Positions 42,602 through 48,339 of a stretch of 48,339 nucleotides of DNA are shown here, piece after piece (the stretch's first letter is position 1; each line of letters opens with the position of its first letter). The notes below the pieces were generated by a model. That model was not told where the DNA came from and did no database searches. It worked only from the letters and a program-made list of their open reading frames with translations. The stretch covers positions 1 through 48,339 of the forward strand of contig JAFPGC010000016.1 of NCBI GenBank assembly GCA_017423025.1. Direction: 5' to 3'. The DNA is from Bacteroidales bacterium (GTDB lineage Bacteria; Bacteroidota; Bacteroidia; Bacteroidales; UBA932). The position numbers were made by a program, and so were the translations under genes.

Positions 42602-43192
42602 TTGAAACGTTTTTGGTCTAATCTGCATCTTATACAGTGGACAAGAGATGACGAATCTCCTGGCGGGTCGTCGTCCTTGGAGCGGCAAGCCGCTGCTTGC
42701 AAGGAGGGAGACCGCCAAGCACAAAGGCGCCTGTTCGATGCCCTTTCGCCCAAAATGATGGCCCTGTGCCTGCGTTACATGGGAAACCGGGAAGATGCAG
42801 AGGACGTTCTCCAGGAAGGGTTCATCACCTTGTTCACCAAAATTGACAGCTATGAAGGAGCAGGCTCCTTTGAAGGCTGGGCCAGAAGGATCTTTGTCAA
42901 TACTGCTTTGATGCATCTCAGAAAAACAGACGCACTGGGCCTGAGCGACGACATCAGCGAAGCCCACGGTCTGTTTACGGAAGAGGCTACGCCGCTGGAA
43001 AAAATGGGGTATAAGGAACTGATGAAACTCATTGAAGCCCTCCCGCCAGACGCCCGAACGGTCTTTAACATGTATGTGGTGGAAGGCTATTCGCACAAGG
43101 AAATAGCCAAGGAACTGGGATGTACGGAAGCCACCTCGCGCTCCAAATTGCAACGCGCCCGGCTTCGTTTGCAGGAAATGATAAAAAAATGA
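42602..43192 (+). CDS. ECF-type RNA polymerase sigma factor
   Basis: 196 residues from the TTG at 42602, or 171 from a TTG at 42677; there is no ATG in a plausible place after the promoter. Region 2 is clear (ACKEGDRQAQRRLFDALSPKMMALCLRYMGNREDAEDVLQEGFITLF), then GSFEGWARRIFVNTALMHLRK and a region 4 helix-turn-helix (PPDARTVFNMYVVEGYSHKEIAKELGCTEATSRSKLQRAR). It directs RNA polymerase to a special set of promoters. The last four bases overlap the start of the following gene (ATGA), the usual arrangement for an ECF sigma and its membrane regulator. Confidence 0.88.
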   Translation: MKRFWSNLHLIQWTRDDESPGGSSSLERQAAACKEGDRQAQRRLFDALSPKMMALCLRYMGNREDAEDVLQEGFITLFTKIDSYEGAGSFEGWARRIFVNTALMHLRKTDALGLSDDISEAHGLFTEEATPLEKMGYKELMKLIEALPPDARTVFNMYVVEGYSHKEIAKELGCTEATSRSKLQRARLRLQEMIKK

Positions 43193-44391
43193 ACGAGAAC
43201 GAATTTGACATACAAGTAAGAAATCTCTTACAGAACGCGGAAGAGCCCGTCTCCCAGAAGGTTTGGGAAGGCGTGGCCGCGGGGCTGGATAAGCAGCGCC
43301 GTGTAATTCCTGTCCGTTTCTGGGGGTACGCCACCGCTTTGGCCGCTGCGGCCGCCGTGACTCTGTTCGTGCTGTTGAAGCCCGCCGCCCCCGTTCTGGA
43401 ACCCGAACATTCTAACCCTTCAATATTTATGTCTGAGGCATCCGGGGAAACCGTACCCGAAGCAGAAGTTGCTCCCGTTCAGGAAGTGGCTCCTGTGGAA
43501 TTAGTGCAGTCTCCCCGGAGAAGACCTCATTTGCTGGCCCAGGCCGCAGAGTCCGCCGCCCAGGAAGTCATTCCCGAGGCCGCCCCTGTTGCCGACAAGG
43601 CGCCTGAGGTTCCCGTAACCCAGCCTGCCACCCGTCAGGAAAAGGCTACCACCGAGGAAGAAACCTCCGCAACGGCCCAGAAGGCCAACGACAACGCCCT
43701 TCTGAACCAGCTGGCCTTTGAAGAAAAAGTGGCCGCCCGCAAATCGTCAGGTGGCGTTTCCCTTATGGCGTACGGCAATGTGCAGACCAGCCAGCGCAGC
43801 GGTATCCACAACAGTTACCGCCGTTACGGCGCCCCTTCCCGAGATACGGAAGTGGGCATTTACAACGAAAGCCCCGAGGTGAGTTTCGCCTTGCCGTTCT
43901 CCGTGGGTGTGGGCCTGCAGTTCAACCTGTCGCCCCGCTGGGCCATCGGCACAGGCCTCCGCTACACCAATCTGGGTCGTACTTTCGTGGGAGATTACAA
44001 GGGCGAAGGTTTCTACCTGCCCCAAACGGATATTGACAACCACCAGCACTGGCTGGGCATACCGGTCAACTTCTATTACAACTTTGTCAATTCCACCCGT
44101 TGGAACGTCCACGCCTTTGCCGGCGGTGCCGCCGAGTGGCTTGTGGACAATCATTTCCACGTGCACAACAGCCCCAGCGACATCCACTACCACCAGAGAG
44201 GTACCCGTCCGCAGTGGTCGGCCGGTGTAGGTTTGGGTGTGGAATTCAAGCTTACCCCGTACCTGGGAATTTACCTGGATCCCAGCTTCCGCTACTTCAT
44301 CGCTACGGACCGGCAGCCGCGGTCACTGCGCACCGTCCAGCCCCTCCGCTTCGATGTGGAAGCAGGTTTAAGGTTCTCGATAGGACACTAA
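43189..44391 (+). CDS. Putative anti-sigma protein fused to an outer-membrane barrel-like domain
   Basis: 400 residues. Residues 1-40 are a cytoplasmic helical stretch like those that hold ECF sigma factors. Residues about 44-64 form one membrane helix. Residues 65-190 are a long Pro/Glu/Ala-rich linker. Residues about 190-400 look like an outer-membrane beta-barrel: PFSVGVGLQFNLSPRWAIGTGLRYTNLG, repeated amphipathic strands, and an ending in EAGLRFSIGH. The start overlaps the sigma gene, which supports the anti-sigma role. If both parts insert, a single chain would join the two membranes. A fully periplasmic beta domain is the alternative. There is no N-terminal cleavable signal. Confidence 0.75.
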   Translation: MNENEFDIQVRNLLQNAEEPVSQKVWEGVAAGLDKQRRVIPVRFWGYATALAAAAAVTLFVLLKPAAPVLEPEHSNPSIFMSEASGETVPEAEVAPVQEVAPVELVQSPRRRPHLLAQAAESAAQEVIPEAAPVADKAPEVPVTQPATRQEKATTEEETSATAQKANDNALLNQLAFEEKVAARKSSGGVSLMAYGNVQTSQRSGIHNSYRRYGAPSRDTEVGIYNESPEVSFALPFSVGVGLQFNLSPRWAIGTGLRYTNLGRTFVGDYKGEGFYLPQTDIDNHQHWLGIPVNFYYNFVNSTRWNVHAFAGGAAEWLVDNHFHVHNSPSDIHYHQRGTRPQWSAGVGLGVEFKLTPYLGIYLDPSFRYFIATDRQPRSLRTVQPLRFDVEAGLRFSIGH

Positions 44392-44395
44392 AAAC

Positions 44396-45229
44396 TTAAC
44401 AAGAAAATATTCCGAAACAGGCGCTCCCACTGCCCGACATAGCTGCATAGAGGGCGCCTTTTTCGTACAGTCCCGCCTTTACGGCCGCCAGGGCGGGGTA
44501 CTTGGCGAACACCGTCTTCTCAAAGTCATTCTCCAGGGTATCTTTCCAGGAGGAGACAGGCCGATTCAGGATTTCTCTCAACGGCGTGCCGGATTCGCAG
44601 GGGACGATTCCCCGGTATGCATCGGCCGTAGAAACGGCTATTCCCTCCGGAATCACTACTTCTATGCGGTAGCCTTTCAAGTCCAGAGGGAAAGGCTCCA
44701 GGATTTCTCCCCTTCCCGTTCCGAACATGGGCGTATTGTACACAAAGAAGGCGCAGTCGCTGCCCAGGCGGGCGGCGTAGGAGGCCAGCTGCTCATCTGT
44801 CAGATCCAGATTAGCCAGGGTGGCCATCATCCTTAAGGCGAAGGCGGCGTCGGAAGAGCCCCCTCCCAGTCCGGCGCCCACCGGAGAGAGCTTCTCCAGG
44901 TAGATCTTCATGGGCGGGAGGTCGAAATCTTCGGCCAGAAGGAAATACGCCTTGGCGGTAAGGTCTTTGAGGGGATCCCAGTCCACGCCTTCGCGGCGGG
45001 CCAGGGTAATCATGAGTTTCCCGTCGTCGGAAATGGCCTGGGTCAGGGAGGAATAACGCTCTTTGAGACCGGCCAGCGTACGGCTGTAGTCATCTCCTGT
45101 GATGATTTCCAGACAGTCCGCTATTCCGGGATAGGGGACGAAGAGTGTTTCCAGATCGTGATAACCGTCCGGACGCTTTCTGAGGACCTTCAAGCCCAGG
45201 TTAATCTTGACGTTGGGATACAGAATCAT
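44396..45229 (-). CDS. ispE: 4-diphosphocytidyl-2-C-methyl-D-erythritol kinase
   Basis: 277 residues of the GHMP kinase family. It phosphorylates CDP-methylerythritol in the MEP route to isoprenoids. YPNVKINLGLKVLRKRPDGYH at the N-terminus and the ATP loop PVGAGLGGGSSDAA near residue 95 are diagnostic; the closing AMSGSGSACFGIF is also typical. The ATG at 45229 is chosen because a TAAGTTTG element ends five bases before it. The longer frame upstream encodes a hydrophobic extension not found in IspE. Confidence 0.95.
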   Translation of the reverse strand: MILYPNVKINLGLKVLRKRPDGYHDLETLFVPYPGIADCLEIITGDDYSRTLAGLKERYSSLTQAISDDGKLMITLARREGVDWDPLKDLTAKAYFLLAEDFDLPPMKIYLEKLSPVGAGLGGGSSDAAFALRMMATLANLDLTDEQLASYAARLGSDCAFFVYNTPMFGTGRGEILEPFPLDLKGYRIEVVIPEGIAVSTADAYRGIVPCESGTPLREILNRPVSSWKDTLENDFEKTVFAKYPALAAVKAGLYEKGALYAAMSGSGSACFGIFSC

Positions 45230-45234
45230 ATTCA

Positions 45235-45242
45235 CAAACTTA
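45235..45242 (-). promoter_or_regulatory. -7 element TAAGTTTG of ispE, near-leaderless
   Basis: This matches TAnnTTTG, five bases before the ATG. The rest of the gap to the divergent gene at 45356 shows no clear plus-strand -7 element. Confidence 0.5.
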
Positions 45243-45355
45243 ATCAAAAATCGTAAGAAACGCACAAAAAGCATGTGAAACAACACTATTTTTTTTACGA
45301 TGATAGGATTTCTCCGGGGCTTTTTCCAACTTGCCAGCCACTAAAACCGTGAATT

Positions 45356-46585
45356 ATGCGCAAGAAGATTGGTTTCCTCCTGCTGTTCCTGGCGGCCGCG
45401 GCCTGCCGGGATCCCCTTTTGGAGTCCCTCCCCCGCTTCATGCGGGAACAGGACCGCTTTGCCCGGGAGGCCCGGCAAGGCGGCCACCGGAAAGACACTT
45501 TGGACCCCCAGGAACCCCTGGAGCCGGAACTACCGGAATATGTGCCCACAGTCTATGCCACAGCGCTCCATTTCCGGGATTCGGTGAATTGGCGGAAAGA
45601 CAGCCTGGGGCAGGCCGATCTTCTCTTTTTCGTCGACGGCCGGAAAGTCTTGCAGATCCCTGTGGCAACGCCGCCCGACCCGGAAAGGCACCGTATCTGG
45701 GATGGGCATCTGTGGTCCGACGCCACGGACGGCCACCAGACGGTGGTGCTTTGCGACGGGCAGGAGCAGTTCCGCTTTGAGGGAGAGGAGCACCTGCAGG
45801 GTTTCCTGCTGGTCAACGGGGATGTCCACACACTGGGACAGCATCCGGGAAGAGGAGGCTTCTGTTACCGGATTAACGGGGAGGCCGTCTTTGAATCGGC
45901 CCGGGGGAGCGTGCTGGGGAGCCCTTCGGACCCGGAATGGCGGGGCGGCGCCCTTTCTTTGGATGGTGAGGATGTATATTATTGCTATTCCGACGGGGAT
46001 TACCATATCATGCGGGGCGCAGAGCCCTTCCGGACCCTCCCGGCCGGTGCCCCGGGGGCCTTGCTGGACCTGCGGGCCCAAGGTCAAACCGTCTACCGGG
46101 TAGAAAAAAAGGGAGGCTCCCTTTACTGGATAGCCGGAGAAACGGAGACCTGCCTGAATGTCCATCTGCCTTCCGTCATTTCCTGTAAGATTATTCCGTA
46201 CGGCGATACCCTTACCCTCAAGGGACGCACCCAGGCCGGTGGTATCTCTTGCCTCAACTGGTACGTGGATCCTTTCACCCATACGGTCCGACCCGTGATG
46301 AGGGCACAATCGGCCCGGGGACAACTGATGCTCCTGAAGGAGAGCTGGGCCTTTGCCGACATGGATGCCGCGGGAACGGTTCTCCAACTGGCCCGGGACC
46401 GCGACTGGCCGCCCCTTCCCGCCGGAGAATACCAGCTGGCCACTCCCCTGGACCTCTTTGTTTCGGAGAAATACTGTGCCGTTGCCCTTACGAGTGTTAA
46501 CGGAAGCACCCATGTGATCCAAACCGATCTGGGAGAGCAGTCCTATACCTTCAACGGCTATTTTACTTCTGTCAGAATTGAATAA
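45356..46585 (+). CDS. Lipoprotein of unknown function (409 aa)
   Basis: Lipoprotein signal with lipobox AAAC (Cys17). The mature part is rich in Trp, Tyr, Asp and Gly, with repeated short motifs such as ADLLFFVDGRKVLQI, GFLLVNGDVHTLG, GALSLDGEDVYYCYSDGD and GSLYWIAGETE, each like a two-strand hairpin. This suggests a beta-propeller of six or more blades. Several cysteines are scattered through it. No known family was recognised. The comM-like gene starts two bases after its stop, so the two are co-transcribed. No promoter consensus was found upstream. Confidence 0.7.
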   Translation: MRKKIGFLLLFLAAAACRDPLLESLPRFMREQDRFAREARQGGHRKDTLDPQEPLEPELPEYVPTVYATALHFRDSVNWRKDSLGQADLLFFVDGRKVLQIPVATPPDPERHRIWDGHLWSDATDGHQTVVLCDGQEQFRFEGEEHLQGFLLVNGDVHTLGQHPGRGGFCYRINGEAVFESARGSVLGSPSDPEWRGGALSLDGEDVYYCYSDGDYHIMRGAEPFRTLPAGAPGALLDLRAQGQTVYRVEKKGGSLYWIAGETETCLNVHLPSVISCKIIPYGDTLTLKGRTQAGGISCLNWYVDPFTHTVRPVMRAQSARGQLMLLKESWAFADMDAAGTVLQLARDRDWPPLPAGEYQLATPLDLFVSEKYCAVALTSVNGSTHVIQTDLGEQSYTFNGYFTSVRIE

Positions 46586-46587
46586 GT

Positions 46588-47799
46588 ATGCTGGTAACCA
46601 TTCATAGCGCCAAGTGTGTAGGCATCGAGGCGGTGCCCATAGAAATCGAGACGGACATACAGCTCGGAATTGGGATTCACCTTGTCGGATTGGCCGATGC
46701 CGCCGTCAAAGAGAGCCTCCTGCGGACGGTGACGGCCCTGCAGGCCCGGGGCTTCCATGTGCCGGGAAAAAAGATCATCATCAACCTGGCTCCGGCCGAT
46801 ATGCACAAGCAGGGTAGCGGGTACGACATCCCCATTGCGCTGGGCATTATTGCCGCATCCGGACAAAGGGCCATGCCGGAACTGGAGAAATACCTCATTA
46901 TGGGAGAACTGGGCCTGGATGCGGGCGTAAGACCGGTGAGCGGTGCCCTGCCCATGGTGGAGCTGGCGCAGAAGCTGGGGCTCAAGGGTTGCATCCTGCC
47001 GGAAGAATCGGCCCTGGAAGCCGTGGACTATACGGAATCGCTGGTCTTTGGCGTGCGCACGCTGGACGACGTCCTGCGCATTCTCTCGGGCGACGAGGAC
47101 GTGTCGGACCTTTTGATCTGGAACACCGAGACCTACGCACGCGCCGTCCGGGAACAGCCGGAGCGCCCGCTCTCCTATATGGATTTTGCCGATATCATCG
47201 GCCAGGACGGGGCCAAACGCGGGGTAGAGATTGCCTGCAGCGGCGGACACAATGTGCTTCTCATTGGTGCTCCCGGATCCGGGAAAAGTTCCATCGCCAA
47301 GGCCATGGCGGGCATTCTGCCGCCCATGACGCGGGAAGAAAGCGCCGTCACGTCCAAGGTGTACTCCGTGGCCGGGCGCTCCGGCTCAGGGGTGGGGCTC
47401 ATGCGCTACCGACCCTTCCGCGCGCCACACATATCGGCCTCCAAAGCGGCCATGCTGGGCGGTGGAAGCGGGGAAAACATCCTTCCCGGCGAGGTGTCCC
47501 TGGCCACGAACGGGGTGCTCTTTGCCGATGAGTTTTGTGAAGCGCCCAAGAGCACGCTGGAGGCGTTGCGGGGGCCCATGGAGGACCGTAAAGTGACCAT
47601 TTCACGGCTCAAGGCCAAGATTGAATACCCGGCTTCTTTCATGCTGGTGGCGGCGTCCAATCCCTGCCCCTGCGGGTATTACGGAGAAGGGGACCGCTGC
47701 ACCTGCACGGTGGGCCAGCGCCTGGGTTACCTCTCGAAATTATCAGGCCCCTTGATGGATCGCATTGATATTCAGCTGTTCATAGAAAAGTCACTTTAG
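46588..47799 (+). pseudogene. ComM/YifB-family Mg-chelatase-like ATPase, C-terminus lost at a repeat
   Basis: 403 residues are left of a family usually about 500 long. The N-terminal Lon-like domain (1-165), Walker A GAPGSGKSS (about 227-235), Walker B LFADEF (about 311-316) and the CPCGYYGEGDRCTCT cysteine segment (about 360-373) are intact. The frame stops five codons after the family motif LMDRIDIQLF, at the point where the repeat AAAAGTCACTTTAG begins and itself supplies the stop. The Mg-chelatase C-terminal helical domain is missing, and no remnant is seen in the following 360 bases. ComM is a DNA helicase that aids branch migration in transformation. An active shortened protein is possible but less likely. 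Confidence 0.75.
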
Positions 47800-48028
47800 A
47801 ATTCTCTAATTCCTCCAACCTCTCGTAAATGCCTCATTTTTATATGTATAGAGGCCACCCTGGTCAGTGACCAAACACCACCGAATTTAGAGAATTTTCA
47901 TCGAAATGAGCCTCAAAAGGAATTAAAAGTCACTTTCATTTTCTCTAATATATTTCGCGGGTGCGGGAGCGGTTTCCGACCGCCGCCTCTTCAGCGGGGC
48001 CAAAAAGTCACTTTGAAATTCTCTAATT
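47786..48028 (+). repeat. Three direct copies of a 26-base repeat at the broken comM end
   Basis: Copies at 47786-47811, 47925-47950 and 48003-48028 share AAAAGTCACTTT, then two to three variable bases, then TTCTCTAAT. The first copy overlaps the end of the truncated comM gene. An inverted partial copy lies at 47884-47899 (AATTTAGAGAATTTTC). Spacing is uneven (139 and 78 bases), which argues against a CRISPR array. The second and third are also followed by similar ATTTCG sequence. Confidence 0.75.
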
Positions 48029-48132
48029 ATTTCGGTGAAGGAGAGGTGGGTTTCCGGTGCGGATTTTGGGCTTTCGGGCGCAGAACTAACCACTAAAATA
48101 ACCGATTTGCTGAATTATTCGATTATTATTCG
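47812..48132. other. Repeat-bearing gap without a gene
   Basis: Apart from the repeat copies, this stretch holds a GC-rich hairpin (GCGG-TTTCCGA-CCGC at about 47968-47982) and AT-rich sequence. No ORF or remnant of the comM C-terminus can be seen. It probably marks a junction of rearranged or inserted DNA. Confidence 0.5.
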
Positions 48133-48140
48133 TATCTTTA
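48133..48140 (+). promoter_or_regulatory. -7-like element TATCTTTA of the fimbrillin-like gene
   Basis: One base off TAnnTTTG; the leader to the ATG at 48165 would be about 20 bases. Confidence 0.4.
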
Positions 48141-48164
48141 TGGCAATAACATTAAATGAGTGAT

Positions 48165-48339
48165 ATGAAAAAGACACTTTTATCTATTATGCTTTTTGTA
48201 GGGGTGATGCTCTGCAGCCCCTCCTGCATGAAGGAATACCCGTCCATGGACGAGGTTCCCGGCGATCTCATCAGGTTCTCCACCGAGAACATGACGGCCG
48301 AGGTGGCTACCAAGACCGCCGAGACGACCATGAGCACCC
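48165..48339 (+). CDS. Partial lipoprotein, fimbrillin-like N-terminus (runs off the window)
   Basis: Only the first 58 codons are present. A hydrophobic signal with a lipobox-like SPSC (Cys21) is followed by an acidic spacer and LIRFSTENMTAEVATKTAETT. That resembles the start of fimbrillin-family proteins, in which a beta strand of the type I.FS is followed by a TK-A-T stretch. Those are exported as lipoproteins and built into surface fimbriae after protease cleavage. The call rests on a short region and needs the rest of the gene. A TATCTTTA element precedes it. Confidence 0.45.
   Translation, partial: MKKTLLSIMLFVGVMLCSPSCMKEYPSMDEVPGDLIRFSTENMTAEVATKTAETTMST

Noticed and set aside
45530-46522. 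A 330-codon open frame antisense to the 409-aa lipoprotein gene
   Set aside because: The plus-strand frame has a signal peptide and lipobox and is spaced two bases from comM; the antisense frame has no such support.
47786-48028. Repeat cluster as a CRISPR array
   Set aside because: Only three copies, uneven spacing (139 and 78 bases), an inverted copy, and no cas genes nearby.

Overview
The window looks like a chromosomal segment of an anaerobic member of the Bacteroidota, most likely a gut- or rumen-type Bacteroidales. The evidence is: many start regions carry the Bacteroidota promoter element TAnnTTTG (often TATCTTTG); there are no clear Shine-Dalgarno sequences; several membrane-anchored AraC-type regulators are present; there is a class III (oxygen-sensitive) ribonucleotide reductase with its activase; FeoA is fused to FeoB; and the last, partial gene resembles a fimbrillin. 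Coding DNA is GC-rich, so many long antisense frames exist that are not genes. No rRNA, tRNA or CRISPR array was seen.

Layout. 1-3.4 kb: a lipoprotein-type TPR/AraC regulator, a 66-residue membrane protein, and a beta-helix lipoprotein with a ladder of regularly spaced cysteines. 3.5-8.0 kb (minus): an operon of a small membrane protein, mutL, a rhomboid protease, a membrane EEP-fold protein and tsaC, interrupted before mutL by a small insertion with perfect 21-bp inverted ends and an 8-bp target duplication. 8.1-12.7 kb: phospholipase D-like protein, His-rich P-type metal ATPase, lysoplasmalogenase-like protein and rsmE. 12.9-14.3 kb: hicAB toxin-antitoxin with two identical operator dyads, then comF. 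14.5-18.9 kb (minus): ahcY-nhaA-fabG-esterase operon. 18.9-20.5 kb: a second transmembrane AraC regulator, with a propeller-like sensor.

20.8-26.7 kb: pepP, a DUF456-type protein, guaB, apt, a hemerythrin-LuxR regulator and small envelope proteins. 26.7-31.1 kb: nhaC-type antiporter, queH and feoAB. 31.1-33.8 kb: an acyltransferase-like membrane protein and two related outer-membrane barrel proteins. 33.9-36.7 kb: SPFH protein, mdh, an orphan small transcription unit, and a phosphopantetheinyl transferase. 36.9-39.7 kb: nrdD-nrdG. 39.7-42.5 kb: a TPR protein and an EnvC-like protein. 42.6-44.4 kb: an ECF sigma factor coupled to a putative anti-sigma protein that ends in a barrel-like domain. 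44.4-48.3 kb: ispE, an unknown lipoprotein, a comM/yifB gene cut short exactly at a repeated sequence, a repeat-bearing gap, and the start of a fimbrillin-like gene.

Most genes are housekeeping: DNA repair, tRNA modification, purine salvage and synthesis, SAM recycling, ion and iron transport, dNTP and isoprenoid synthesis. The accessory signals most worth attention are the 7.6 kb insertion, the hicAB operators, the regulator/small-protein/beta-helix group at the left end, the orphan small RNA or small ORF at 35.9 kb, the sigma/anti-sigma-barrel pair, and the repeat-bounded truncation at the right end.
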